Assembly (NCBI GenBank): GCA_944472155.2
Contig: OX235273.1
Span: 7,661,204 to 7,725,203 of the forward strand
Origin: Trichobilharzia szidati
Lineage: Eukaryota; Platyhelminthes; Trematoda; Strigeidida; Schistosomatidae
Reading direction: 5' to 3'
DNA length: 64,000 nucleotides
Shown: one piece after another, positions 10,401-21,112 of the stretch
Layout of the letters: each line of letters begins with the position of its first letter
How positions within the stretch are numbered: position 1 is the first letter of the stretch
Translations under genes and position numbers: made by a program
Notes under the pieces: model-generated
Database searches by the model: none
What the model was told of the DNA's origin: nothing
Seen by the model: only the letters and a program-made list of their open reading frames with translations

Positions 10401-10928
10401 AGTGCTTGACAGTCAGTCAGTCAGTCTACTTGCCTGTCTGGCCGGCCGGCCGACCGGCCATGTGTCAACGGTGTCTGCTGTCCCCACCGGTCGTCGGTCT
10501 GTTGAATCAATGCAACTTCACTCATCAAGTGCAACAAGTCAGTCGACTGAGCTAGCCAGCTAGGACGACGTCACTCACTCACTGACTACTTACTGTTGTA
10601 CTCATCGCCAGTCCACGTGACACAGTCCCACTGACAGCTCCTCATTCATTGGCGCCTGCATATCAATCAGATCTGAGGTGTGTGTGTCACAGTCGGTTGG
10701 TTCATCCTGGAGGTCGTCACTTTCTACTCTGGCTCTCCAAATCATTGCGTCTACGCACTGATCCTAGCTAGCTAGCATTATCTTCGGGTGCCCTGCAGAA
10801 TTTTCGGGGCAAAATACTCGGGCGGATTGCAGAACGTGGGACAGTCAGTACATAATCTCCAGTCTTACCCAAAGTTTCTGAAGTCTGGCCGTAATCTCCC
10901 TCAAAATATTTCCAGTTCGCCCCAACTC
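10401..10928. other. Apparently unique sequence, no gene
   Basis: Contains (CAGT)n near 10409-10426 and a palindromic GGCCGGCCGGCC cluster near 10440-10458. No similarity to the other repeats in the window and no convincing ORF. It may be the least repeated stretch here. Confidence 0.5.
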
Positions 10929-10946
10929 ATATATATATATATATAT
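10929..10946. repeat. (AT)n microsatellite
   Basis: About nine AT units. Confidence 0.85.
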
Positions 10947-10949
10947 TAC

Positions 10950-11480
10950 CGATTTGTTAAGTAAGATCAATCGAATTACAGTTCATTAAAGATGTTAAAA
11001 TTATAATAATAATAATATTAATAAAGACATAGTAGCAAATAGACTATCAAGCACAATTAGGGAAGTTTCTACAAAAACTGAGGATCATTACAACCTTGAT
11101 TGATGGTCAAGGTAAGGACAATGTCTGAACCAATCAACTTCTTTTGGACACATAAGGCAGGTGTCTTAATATAGATCCCAACGGCCAGCCTCATCAATAT
11201 GTAGTAGACAGCCTCTTAAGGTAGGGTTAAGATTAGTTGGTATGCGATAGATGACTTTGAAAGTCGCCTCGTTGACATCAGTCTTGTGTTCTGTATCCAC
11301 AAGATAAGACAGAATATCGCTATGAATGGATTTTGTTTGTCCCTCGGGAAATCTGACAAGAAACATGCCTAATTGTAGGGCTGATGCAACTAACTGCCTC
11401 TACAGGAGCCATCAAACTGGTAGACTCACATAGAAGAGGCAAAATTAGGCAGTTTATCTTTTACTCCCGAACAACGACCA
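10950..11480 (-). mobile_element. PLE (family B) C-terminal fragment
   Basis: Minus-strand translation at 11166-11366 contains LVRFPEGQTKSIHS, LVDTEHKTDVNEATFKVIYR and LHIDEA, the post-GIY-YIG C-terminus of a PLE. A 3' UTR follows toward 10950. The copy at 20031-20560 is colinear and similarly bounded. Confidence 0.75.
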
Positions 11481-12501
11481 TTCTCGAATATTCTACGTAT
11501 ATAAACATATATATCATTGTAGAGTCAGAAGATGAAATTATCGAAAAGGAAATTCTTTACTCAATTTTTTCTTGTTTCTTTTCTATATGTCTGAATAACT
11601 GAAGTTATTGATTATTTTTATCGATCGATCGAATGGATGGATGGATAATTTGAATTTAAGCATACAATAATCATTTATGTTAAATTTCCAATAAAAAATA
11701 CTGATTAAAATACAATTGAAATTTTAATTTTATTTTTATACGCCTAATATTTATTCAGTTAACACGAAAATGTTTAATTATTAATAAAGGATTTGTTTGT
11801 TTATTTGTATAGGTAGGGTGATAAAGCGAGTGTACGTTTGCGCGCGCGCGCGCGCGTGGGTTTAAATCGGTGTTACGTGTCTTGAATATTGTTCAATGCG
11901 TTGATCGATAATACAACATGTCAAATAATAATAATTTGACAAGACTTTATTCAATTTTAATTCGTATTTTTTGTTTAAATTGAGAATTTAAATTAGTGCT
12001 AACTGTTGTGAATGACGACGAAAGTAAACAATATTCAGGTGGGTGATGGATAAGAAAGGCCTTTGTACTTATGGAAGTGTGTGGGCGTGTGTGTGTGGGG
12101 GTGCAATAATTACATCATGGCTACGCACACCCGGACGGGGGGAGGGGGAAGTGATTTCTTCTAAGGGTACCCGAAATAATGACCAAAACTTATCTCCACG
12201 TCCGACTACTGTATAGCTGTATGAAACTTCCTTGAGACACCCACAGTCACAAAACGTTCCAAAGTCGGGAAAAAGACGGTTATTCGTGGTGTGGTTCGAC
12301 TCAACAATAATGACTCAAAATTACCTCAACGATGCTTTTAGGCAGGTGTACAGTCAACACAGCGTCCTAGTACAAAACAGATACTGTGGGACAAAATTAA
12401 TCGATCAAGATTCAATCGTCAGAAGTAAGTAAGAATCAAGAAGCATATACCCAACAAGGTTGAAGGGATTAAAACTCTGTCAGCAAGAATCATACGCCAA
12501 C
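11481..12501. other. No recognised gene; simple repeats and an unassigned frame
   Basis: Holds an alternating purine-pyrimidine (GC)n tract at 11840-11856, short GTGTG patches near 12080 and a G-rich run near 12135. A plus-strand reading frame at 12232-12500 may continue into 13019-13200 across the SM-alpha insertion. I do not recognise it. Confidence 0.4.
11840..11856. repeat. (GC)n tract
   Basis: Seventeen bases of alternating G and C, a potential Z-DNA former, unusual in this AT-rich context. Confidence 0.85.
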
Positions 12502-12544
12502 AATTTTCACAAACTGGTGGATGGTGACTAGCAGTGGAATCCAA

Positions 12545-12587
12545 CCAGGATGCGCATTTCGTCCTATTTGGAACTCGTCATCTGGAT
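12545..12587 (-). ncRNA. SM-alpha hammerhead ribozyme, core mutated
   Basis: Reads AUGACGA, stem II GUUCC..AGGAC, GAAA, then AUCCUGG, as in SM-alpha. The invariant C3 of CUGANGA is A, so cleavage is expected to be lost. Confidence 0.8.
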
Positions 12588-12820
12588 GTACCTGCATTTC
12601 TCAGTCACTGAGTGATGATGTTTCCACCGAGGCTCGAACCCATTACCCATAGTTTCAAACGCCAAAGCGTTATCCACTATATGACCCGTTGCACAAGAGA
12701 CAGTGGCTGTCGTGGCCCAAGCGGTCTAGTGGATAACGCTTTGGCGTTTGAAACTACGGGCACTGGGTTCAAGCCCCGGTGGGAACATCATCACTCACTG
12801 AGAAGTGCAGGTACATCCAG

Positions 12821-12857
12821 ATGACGAATCCCAAGTAGGACGAAGTGTGCATCCTGG
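12821..12857 (+). ncRNA. SM-alpha hammerhead ribozyme, core mutated
   Basis: AUGACGA (C3 to A), stem II AUCCC AAGU AGGAC, then GAAG instead of GAAA. Expected inactive. It shares the C3 change with its inverted partner. Confidence 0.8.
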
Positions 12858-13018
12858 ATTCCACTGCTAGTCACCATCCACCAATTCAATTCTTATTAAA
12901 TGCCCAGACATCGTCGAAGCATCTGCACAAAGAGCCGCCGACATGTCGACCTGAGAGCGAACATTTCGGTCCAATCAATTGACGGGAAAATCTAAAATTA
13001 AATTAAATTTTCACAAAC

Positions 13019-13247
13019 ATTCCAAGATCACAATGGCGTTGACTCACTCAAATAAAATCGCAGTCGTAGGACGACACACTATGAATATTATCGCACAACC
13101 ACAGTCAGAAGCATTAAAATTAGAGATTAAACAAGAGGGAAGACAAATAGTAAGGAATGCAGTCAATATACAATGTGGAAATGTCAGAACAACGATATAA
13201 AGTCTAGGAGAGGAAAAAAAGGACAATAATTACAAAGTTAGAGGGTT
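13019..13247 (+). other. Unassigned reading frame downstream of SM-alpha
   Basis: An open frame runs to the stop near 13200 (…CGNVRTTI). Joining it to the left flank at 12514 through the duplicated target keeps it open back to about 12430. No domain recognised. It could be an unknown repeat or chance. Confidence 0.25.
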
Positions 13248-13660
13248 TCACCATGAGTTGACATCAGTTAGAGAACCATTGGAAAAGCAACAGGGAGTAC
13301 TGGATAGTCAGCTGTTCCATACTGCTACTTTGGGACTCTTCAGCAGTACGCTGCACCCACCGACAGCGTTCGAGCCCAAGACCTTCTGGTTACAAGGCCA
13401 TCGAGCTCGGAGACCATTAAACCACTACTGGGACCCAATCCAATATCCACAAGCCCATGAATTCTAACTTCTACCAATTCACAGCATAGCGTGACCACTT
13501 CGCAATGTCTTCTTCGACGAGTTACTGCCTCACCTTCAACCTGCTGTACCCTACTGGCCATGGCTTTCCACTAGAATCCCAGGTCACTGTCTGAATGGGG
13601 CCAGTCGCTAGTGAGCGTCAGATTAATTTTCAAGTATTGATTTTGTGGGGATTTTTGTTT
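13248..13660 (-). mobile_element. HH-SINE, full-length monomer
   Basis: Order on the minus strand: spacer (13450-13660), tRNA-like head (13350-13440), hammerhead region, tail. Hammerhead: stem I GUACUG/CAGUAC, core CUGAAGA intact, but GGAA replaces GAAA and stem II is disturbed. Single orientation. Confidence 0.75.
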
Positions 13661-13663
13661 AAT

Positions 13664-13800
13664 TGATATAAGAATAGAACTTGTGCACTATGGTAGAGTA
13701 TGACTACATTATGGGTAAAATTTATTTTGATAAAGTGTTACAGTGTTATACACTAGTAATATTTACTGATGATATTTTGAGCACAATTTATTGCTCTCAG
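13664..13800 (-). mobile_element. PLE 3'-terminal fragment
   Basis: Minus-strand copy of the 3' end seen at 24.5 and 49.6 kb (GGAATTATACTCT-like, TAAATATTACTG-like). Confidence 0.6.
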
Positions 13801-13889
13801 TCACATCAAGGTGATGAGCGTAAGGTGTTATTTGCACGAAAATACACTCTGATGTCATGATTGTTAAGGATTCGCTTTATTTTCAAGTA
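13801..13889. other. No gene seen
   Basis: Short unassigned spacer. Confidence 0.4.
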
Positions 13890-14030
13890 TGTTTTTGTAT
13901 GGATTTTTTTATTGGTTGGAGGATTTCATTATGATGACCTGATATCAGTGAGAGAACCATTGGAAAACCAACAGGGAGTACTGGACGGTGGACAGGGGGT
14001 CCCAGTGGCTTAACGGTCTACGAGCTCGCT
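13890..14030. mobile_element. HH-SINE inverted remnant
   Basis: Reverse tail at 13890-13995 directly joined to a forward tRNA head start (GGGTCCCAGTGGC at about 13996). The forward copy is cut off after 30 bases by RTE sequence. Confidence 0.6.
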
Positions 14031-14925
14031 AGAAGTGCTGGATTTCGTGTGTGGATGATATATCTCTAATGTCACACAAACTCGAAGATTTGCAGGCAAG
14101 CGAAAACCAACAAACTGGCACAAGAAGGACTGAAGACAGTACTCCAAGTGAACATAGAGAAGACGAAGGTAATTAAGATAACCAAGGGGGCGCAACAACA
14201 ACCAGCACCAATCACCACCACCAACGGGAGAGATTTAACGGAGGTTACTTCTTTCGCTTATCCGGCCATGAAGCACGGTTTCAATTACAGGCGGAAAGGA
14301 TGAAGAGGTCAAAGCCAGCCAGCCAGCCGGAATCGGAAAGGCAAGATACGCCTTCATCAACCTGAAACCAGTTTGGAAATCTTCTACTTCACTTAGCCAG
14401 CATAAGGAACAAGAATCGGATTTTCGGCACAAATATCAAGTCGGTCCTTCTATACGGGTCAGAAACTTGCACTACGCCTGCGTCAAAAAAAGGACTTCTA
14501 ACTGGTTGCAGACATTTACCTTCGCTGGCTCCATACTGAAGATCAGATGGCCAGTCCGCTGACCAGGAAGAATTAGCAACATGCAATTCTGACTGTGGAT
14601 CAAACCAACCAACTAAGAGCCGATTACTAAACAAATATGTAGGAGAAAATTGAGATGGATCGGACATACGCTGAGGAAGCCGTTGAATGACACATCGCGT
14701 CAAATGCAGGCCATCACTCGAGTGGAATCTCAGTGGGAAACGACGACTGAGTCGTCGGTGTGAGGGTGACATGTAGGAGATTGAGTGTTGGGAGGAAGAT
14801 ATTAGAGATTGTGGACAGTCGTGGGATGTCCTGAAGAGAAGAGCAAAGAATAGAAGGAAGTGGAGATGTGTTTTTGAAGCCCGATATTCCACTCGGAACT
14901 CAAGGGAATGATAATAATAATAGCC
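14031..14925 (+). mobile_element. RTE-like LINE, 3' part
   Basis: Frames encode SHKLEDLQAK, VNIEKTKVI-like, RIGKARYAFI and RRKLRWIGHTL-like motifs. It ends with an AATAAT tail at 14910-14925. Many stops. Confidence 0.75.
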
Positions 14926-15026
14926 ATTGCGTGAATAATAGCAACGTCACATTAAACGTCGTTGTTAGGGTATGTCAGAAAAATCCATTCAAAATGGACT
15001 TATCCGTTTCATTCATCCGAGCTCCA

Positions 15027-15261
15027 TGTTTTTTTTCCTTCACGTTCCCCAGTGGAACATAGGGCTTCGAGCTAGTGGCTTGAAATTTCTGTAGTAGTGT
15101 TTATTTTACAGGATGGGGTTGCTAGCCTCATGCCCAACCTTTCCTCTTCACCAGCATTATTTCTGGCTTAGCGAGGTAAAGGAGTGCGTCGGTGACCGGG
15201 GATCGAACCCCGGACCATGTGCATGGTCGGCAAGCGTCCTAACCGCTATACTACCGACGCA
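15027..15261 (-). mobile_element. SINE-C with 10-bp target duplication
   Basis: Minus-strand head at 15185-15261 (TAGTATAGCGGTTAGG A box, GGGGTTCGATCCCCGG B box), body, and an A tail that appears as T8 at about 15029-15036. Flanked by CCGAGCTCCA at 15017-15026 and 15262-15271. Best-preserved SINE-C. Confidence 0.85.
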
Positions 15262-15299
15262 CCGAGCTCCACGTGTAAGGTACTAATTAATTAATTGAA

Positions 15300-15495
15300 A
15301 TTGCTCTATGTTCAAAGTATACAGGATCGATATTTCTTTCACAATCGATCTCACTTAAACCTAACCGCCTACGCAATCCTACAGATACATAAAGAGAATT
15401 TAGCTAGCCAGTCTATCTAAGCAATCTACTAATTCTCGATTGCATTTAACCGTGATGTAATTCCATCTTGTTGCAGGAATTAGCGCGTCTACAGA
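15300..15495. repeat. Dispersed repeat D
   Basis: About 190 bp shared with 35505-35695 (GATCGATATTTC, CTAACCGCCTACGCA and ATCTAAGCAATCTACTAAT). Class unknown. Confidence 0.6.
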
Positions 15496-15964
15496 GACTT
15501 TTTTTATCACGCACATAATCAATTCTTATATGTAAAAATTATATATATTTGTAAAATCTCAGAGAAATTGGGAAAAGTAATTCCAAAGTTTTTTGCGTTT
15601 AGCAAACTGGACTTTAGAAACTTTGTCGCCAATCATAAGAGTCATAAAGCAGATATCAAAACATGTATAATAAACAAAATTACATGAGCTGTGATCAAAA
15701 TTTGACCACAGATTTACAAATATTAATCTACTTTTGTTGTTAAGCGCTGTAAACAGTGTGTACTTTTGCATTAGATAATTTTAGTGATTACGTTCGACTA
15801 AAGTTCATGGTCGCAGATAACTGAATATGAAAAATATATACAGGTTAACGTGGTATACAATAGTGTAAATGTGCATGGGGGAACAATTCTAGACCACTGG
15901 TTATCCTCTCCACCATAAGAAGATATAGACAATCGAGAATTACGATCAGTCATGATTAATTAGT
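15496..15964. other. No gene seen
   Basis: AT-rich, no assigned repeat or ORF. Confidence 0.5.
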
Positions 15965-16535
15965 GATACATATCCATTTTTTATTTGATTGGCTGGAGGA
16001 TTTCATCATGATGAGCTGACAACGGTTAGAGAACTGTGACTTGTTGGTATTAGATGGTTGGAGGCAATCAACGCCACAGGAAGCCTTGTCTGGACCTAGG
16101 TTTCGTGCTAGTTGGCACTCACAAGTCAGCAGGGCGTATCTGCAACTGTCTTGAAGGAACTCATGTCCCTCCTTCTGAGATTCGAACCCGAGTCACCGAG
16201 TGCAGCGTTGCAGTCAGAGACGTTAACACTGAGCTATTCGGGCTCGCTACTGACCTCCTGTAGGACTGTAGTGGGTATTTTGATTGAATACTGGTAACTA
16301 GTGTGATGTGCCTAGTCCTTTTTTGGTGCATGAGCATGAATAGCTCAGTGGTAACGTCTCTGACTGCACAACTCACTGGGTGACTGAGGTTCGAATCTCA
16401 GAAGGGACATGACTTGTTCCTTCAGGCTGGTTGTAGACACGCCTTGCTGACTGGTTGGTGAGTGCCAACTAGCACGAAATCTAGGTCCAAGGCTTCCTGT
16501 GGCCGATTGCCTCCAACTATATAATATCCCCAGGA
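15965..16535. mobile_element. SINE-B head-to-head pair beside an HH-SINE tail
   Basis: 15965-16040 is a reverse HH-SINE tail. 16050-16325 is a reverse SINE-B (A box TAGCTCAGTG-like, B box GGTTCGAATCTC on the minus strand) and 16330-16535 a forward SINE-B with the same boxes. Tails face outward. No clean target duplication found. Confidence 0.75.
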
Positions 16536-16984
16536 TCCCAACCAGACAGTCAGTCTACACCTCCCTAATTGGCTGGCAGGCTTAAACTAACTGTCACTGG
16601 ATTTCATTGATTGGTGAGGCCATTTTTCGGTTTGACCACCAATTGTTAGCTCTTTCCCAACCTGATCCATTCTATGTCAGCGGTTAACACTACCCATCGA
16701 GGAAGGCGATGGATAGGCTAGGCATGCGTAACACATATCCTAACCATCTCAATCGGTGTAACTTCACTACCTCGTCGATTGATTTCCCCCCCCCTCGACC
16801 GATGCCTAACCTCAATATTGCTCACCCTATTATACTACTTAACATGGAAGATAGAACGCAGACACCTATAATCAAAGATATTTAACTGGACTTTTCATGT
16901 CTACCACAAGTGTAATATACCAGAAGAGCGGATAAAAACCAAACATAGTAGGACCATAATTACTGAGAAAATTGACTAATTTTG
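16536..16984. repeat. Dispersed repeat E
   Basis: 16560-16880 matches 56700-57030 (ATCGAGGAAGGCGATGGAT, CCATCTCAATCGGT, CCTCAATATTGCTCACCC). Class unknown. The remaining bases are unassigned. Confidence 0.6.
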
Positions 16985-17850
16985 TGTAATAAGCGATTAA
17001 AAACTTGGTAATAACAAAATAGACAGGAAGTTTCGATAAGAGGACTAACTTTTTATGATGGCCATGGTAGATACAACAGTTCGAAGTATTTCTTTTGAAT
17101 ACATAGTGTGAGCTTGAACCTTGGGATCGCCAGTGACTCAGCTATACCCGGACAGATGTCCTGACTTTACTTCTTTTGAGAGATTTGATCTGATCTTGTA
17201 TATGACTTTGCAGGAGTTTTCAAATGGAGCTAGATGTTCTGTTACCGAACTATACTCACCTTTACATTCTCCTTTGTTAGCTAGCTATGCTGGATAGTGT
17301 TCTCGAATGCATTTGGCAAGCTGACGCATGGCACGACTAATGTATGCAACTCCAGACAAGTAAGTGAACTGGTGTGTGTATGTTGAAGTGGTAGTCCACT
17401 GAGACAGCTTGTTCTGATTTGACACTAGTAACTAGTGTGATGCGTCTAGTCCTCTCTTTGGTGCAGACTGAATTCTATCAGTCAGGTTGTAATGTGACCA
17501 CCATTCTAGGTAGCTCGCCATCACGGTGTACATAGTTTGTGATGATATGAGATGGTTGGAGGCTTCCTGCCGATTGCCTCCAACCATCTCATATCATCAC
17601 GAGACAGCTTGTCTTTCACATGGACTGGCTGAGTAATTTCTTGTAGCACACTGTTACTTGTAGGCTGGAGGAGAAGTATACTTTACTGTGATATTTAGAA
17701 AGCTGCTGTTTAACGGAGAAGTTCTGCTTTAGTATAACTTTTCAATTTGAGATTAAGCATCAGCATTTCATTGGGAGGAGGGGGGTGACCTGGTCCTTAT
17801 CCAACGTTGTCTTTGATTTTAGATTCTTGTCTGTGTATATTCATAAGCGT
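16985..17850 (-). mobile_element. PLE fragment with GIY-YIG region, interrupted
   Basis: Minus-strand frames read KDKLSQW, HQFTYLSGVAYISRAMRQL and REHYPA (GIY-YIG start, with YIG changed to YIS). The C-terminal part and 3' UTR lie toward 16985. Split at 17413 by a SINE-B foldback insertion. Confidence 0.75.
17413..17600. mobile_element. SINE-B foldback insertion with 12-bp target duplication
   Basis: 188-bp insert made of the SINE-B 3' region reversed (long arm, about 17413-17560) and a 25-bp forward copy of the same region (short arm), giving a hairpin GATGATATGAGATGGTTGG..CCAACCATCTCATATCATC. Flanked by GAGACAGCTTGT at 17401-17412 and 17601-17612. The tRNA head is lost. Confidence 0.85.
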
Positions 17851-17861
17851 AAGGTCAAATT

Positions 17862-18325
17862 ATATTATTATTATTTCCTTTAATTCCTACAAGAACATAG
17901 GGATTCAGACGCACATCTCCATTGCGTTCGGTTCTCACCTCTCTCTCAGCGTTTCCACCTGCCTCGACGTCTGCCCACATGCTCTCATCTCCTCTTCGCA
18001 TGAACTCCTCCTCCTCCATGTCACCCTCACACTGACGACCGACTCTCTGCTTCCAATTCGGGTTACACCTGACCTCTGGCCCGGCGTGTGATGTCACCTG
18101 ATGGTGTGTTTTCTCAGAATATGGCCAGCCAATCCACCTCCATTTCTTCCTGCATGTATGTTTGTTGCACAATTGGTTTCTTTTGGGTTGGTTGGTTCGT
18201 TCGTTCCCAGAGATGCCTGTTGCTAATCTCTTCTGACCGGCCATCTGATCTTGAGCGAAGTATTGAGTGAAGACAGCTGTTGATTGGGGTTCTCCGTGAC
18301 GCGCCAAGTTTATTAGGTTTTCATT
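17862..18325 (-). mobile_element. RTE-like LINE 3' end
   Basis: Minus-strand ORF carries RKKWRWIGWPYSE, SHAGPEVRCNP and RRGDESMWADVEAGG, ending at an AAT tail near 17865. Frame fairly open over 150 codons, but 5' truncated. Confidence 0.75.
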
Positions 18326-18364
18326 AGGTTCTCATAATAATAATAATAATAATGTGAGAAACAA

Positions 18365-19050
18365 AAGTTGTAGGATTTCATCATGAGCTGATATCAGTTA
18401 GAGAACCATTGGAAAACCATTATTGGAGTACTGGACAGCTGTTTCACCCCGTTGGTTTGGAACTCTTCAGCAGCACGCACCCACCAATACAGCTCGAACC
18501 CAGGACCCTTTGGTTACAAGGCGTACTCCAGTACTGGTTTTCCAATGGTTCTTTAACTGATATCAGCTCATGATGAAATCCTCCAACCAACCCAAACAGA
18601 AAAATTCCTACAAAACCAATACTTGCTAATTGACCTGACGTTCACAGGTGACTGGCCCTATTCAGGCAGTAACCTGGAGTTCTAGTGGGGAGTCGTGACC
18701 AGTAGGGCACAGCAGGCTGGAGGTGAAGCAGTAACTTACCGAACAAGACATTGTGAAGTGGTCGCAATGATATCGTGAATTGGTAGAAGTTAGAACTCAT
18801 GGGCTGGTGGATATTGGATTGGGTCCCAGTAGTGGCTTAATGATCTACGAGCTCGTTGGCCTTGTACTCAGGAAGTCCTGGGTTCGAACTGGGTGGGTTG
18901 GTACTTACTGATGAAGAGTCCCATACTAGGCTGCTGTTCAGTACTCCCTGATGGTTTTCCAATGGTTCTCTAACCGATGTCAGCTCATCATAATGAAATC
19001 CTCCAACCAATCAAATTAAATCCCTACAAAAACCAATACTTCAGAAATAA
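18365..19050. mobile_element. HH-SINE inverted multimer (one reverse, about 1.3 forward)
   Basis: Reverse partial unit 18365-18522 (tail, hammerhead, head), then forward tail, spacer, tRNA head (18820-18900), hammerhead remnant and tail to 19050. Head-to-head with more than one forward unit, a small-scale version of the 38-43 kb array. Confidence 0.75.
18428..18476 (-). ncRNA. Hammerhead ribozyme candidate with intact catalytic core
   Basis: Minus strand: stem I GUGCUG pairs with CAGUAC (one G-U). Core CUGAAGA fits CUGANGA. Stem II is GUUCC/GGGGU with three wobble pairs, followed by GAAA. Short stem III ACAGCUGU, then cleavage-site C before CAGUAC. The weak point is G-U at the 10.1-11.1 position, where G-C is normal. 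Confidence 0.6.
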
Positions 19051-19260
19051 AAGTGTTTCTCATCTCAGTCTTATTGGAATGCAGATCATTAGAGAGAATG
19101 GACAGTCTGATAAAAAGCCATAAAGGCCTCTAGATCAAGGTCAATAAGTAAACGTTAACATTAGAATCATATTGACAAGTCACATGACAATCGAACAGGT
19201 GATATGATATTAATGTAGCGAAAATATCCATTCAGACATTTATAGAAACGAAATAAGTGA
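19051..19260 (+). repeat. Repeat F fragment (PLE-associated)
   Basis: Matches 23.6 kb and 30.2 kb (GCAGATCATTAGA, CCATAAAGGC). These segments border PLE ends, so it is probably PLE non-coding sequence. Confidence 0.5.
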
Positions 19261-19390
19261 GCAGAGAATATCCTTTTCGATAAATTCCTCCTCCTCTGGC
19301 TCTCTAATTATATGCATGTGTTTATATACATAGAATATTCTAGATTAGTAGTCAATAACAATTTTGGTGTTTCTAAAATAATATCGATTT

Positions 19391-20019
19391 TCTATAGTTT
19401 GGTTTGTTAGGGTTAGTTATGTTTTTACGAGTTGATCACGGATTGATATCAGTTAGAGAACCGTTGAAAACCAGGGGGTACTGGAAAGCCGTTTCATCCT
19501 AGTTTCGAAATCATCGGTAGTACACACCCACTGGAATTCGAACCCAGGACCTTCCGGTTACAATGCAAGCTCGTATACCATTCAGCTACTGGAACCCCAT
19601 TCAATGGCTCATGAATTCTAACTTCTACCAATTCGTGATTTAGCGCGACCCCAAACCAAACTATAGAAAATAAATCTGATGCTCTCTAGTGACTTGCTAC
19701 AGGATGGAGTTTGCTGGAGTTCTAGTGGGAAGTCGTGACCAATAAGGTCCAACCAGATGTTACGTGTGAGGATGGATGTCCCACCGACGACATTGGTTGG
19801 AGTCGCGATAAATTACGAATTGGTAGGAGTTAGAATTCATGAGCCATTGAAGAGTCGTGTCCCACAGTGGCTGAATGGTATATGAGCTTGCCTTGTAACC
19901 GGAAGGTCCTGGGTTCGAAATGAGTGGGTGGCTGCGTACTGCCGATGTTTCCCAAACTAGGATGAAACGGCTTTCCAGTACCCCCTGGTTTTCAACGGTT
20001 CTTTAACTGATCAACTTGT
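19391..20019. mobile_element. HH-SINE head-to-head dimer with 11-bp target duplication
   Basis: Reverse arm 19391-19647 (long tail beginning at CTATAG), then forward arm starting again in the tail (CCAAACTATAG) and passing through spacer, head, hammerhead and the short tail ending CAACTTGT. Flanked by AATATCGATTT at 19380-19390 and 20020-20030. It lies in or beside a PLE-B copy. The two tail end-points (CTATAG, and CAACTCGTA-like) are the same two used by the 38-43 kb array. Confidence 0.85.
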
Positions 20020-20030
20020 AATATCGATTT

Positions 20031-20560
20031 GTTAAGTAAGGTCAATGGAATTACAGTTCATTAAAGATGTTAAATTATAATGAGCATAAAAATGTAATAG
20101 CAAACAGAATATCAAATAAAACTAAGGAAATTTCTATAAAAAAATTGAGGATCATTCAAAAATAGATGGCCAAGGTAAGGACAATATCTGAACTAGCTTC
20201 TTTTGGACACATAAATAAGGCTTCTTAATGTGGATCCCAACAGCCAGCTTCAGCAATATTTAGTAGACGAACTCTTAAGGAGAAGTTAAGATTTGTTGGT
20301 ATGCGGTAGATGACTTCGAAAGCCGCCTTGTTTACATCATTCTTGTGTTCTGTATCCACAAGATGAGAGAGAAAAGGAATACAAATGGATTTTGTTTGTC
20401 CCTTACTTAGCTACTATGCAGGGTGATGTCCGGAAATCCGATGAGAAACACGACGAATTTTAAGGCCTATGTCACTAACTGCCTCCACAGGAGCAATCAA
20501 ATTGGTAGATACATACAGAAGACGCAAAATTAGGCAGTTCATATTCAACTCTCGAATACA
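20031..20560 (-). mobile_element. PLE (family B) C-terminal fragment
   Basis: Colinear with 10950-11480: CCAATAAATCTAA-like 3' UTR, then FEVIYRIPTNLN-like coding on the minus strand. Frameshifted. Confidence 0.7.
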
Positions 20561-20574
20561 AAATAGCGGTGGTA

Positions 20575-21112
20575 TGAAGACACCGTTAGATAACTATTGA
20601 AAACCAGCTGCGAGTACTGGACAGTTCTTTCACCCAGGACCATCAGGTTCTGAGGCGAATTCGTATACCATTCAGCCACAATGGGACACGACTGTTCCAT
20701 AGCCAGCCCATGAATTATAACTTCTAACAATTCGTGATTTCAGCGCTACTGGCACCAACCAATGTCACCTGTGAGACATCCATCCTCACTCCCGACTGGA
20801 TGGACCTAACTGCTCATGACTTTTCACTAGAACTCCGGGAAACTCTGTCCTGTAGACAGTCACTAGCCAGCATCAGATTAATTTTCAAGAGTTGCTTTGT
20901 AAGGATTAGATTTCTTTTGAATCGGGTCCGAGTGGCTGAATGGTATACGAGCTCGCTGGCGTTTTAACCAGAAGGTTATGGATTCGAATCCTGGTGGTGG
21001 GTGCGTACTGTCGACGAGTCACAAACTAGAATGAAAAGTTGTCCAGTACTCCCAGCTGGTTTCATTTATTCTCTAACTGATATCAGTCCGTCTTCAAACT
21101 CATAAAAATAAA
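20575..21112. mobile_element. HH-SINE head-to-head dimer
   Basis: Reverse arm 20575-20917 (tail, hammerhead, head remnant, spacer, ending GTAAGGATTAG), joined to a forward tRNA head (GGGTCCGAGTGGCTG) and running to the tail at 21112. The junction type, reversed tail next to head, is the same as at 39726. Forward hammerhead: GUACUG stem I present, core UCGACGA, then GAAAA. Confidence 0.75.

Larger units (their letters stand above)
12515..13005. mobile_element. SM-alpha head-to-head inverted dimer with 13-bp target duplication
   Basis: Reverse arm (12515 to about 12700) and forward arm (about 12705-13005) both carry the SM-alpha order: tRNA-like head (TAGTGGATAACGC, GGTTCAAGCCCC), a CATCATCACTCACTG linker, hammerhead, then GATTCCACTGCTAG. 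Flanked by AATTTTCACAAAC at 12502-12514 and 13006-13018. The forward arm has the long 3' extension (to about 13005). The reverse arm stops at the CACCATCCACC stretch. Both hammerheads carry core C3 changed to A. Confidence 0.88.

Noticed and set aside
10270..10563. 97-codon ORF over the tRNA gene
   Set aside because: It is the translation of the tRNA-Arg and flanking simple repeats.
15978..16535. Target duplication for the SINE-B pair at 16 kb
   Set aside because: I compared both flanks and found no shared stretch of 8 bp or more at plausible borders.
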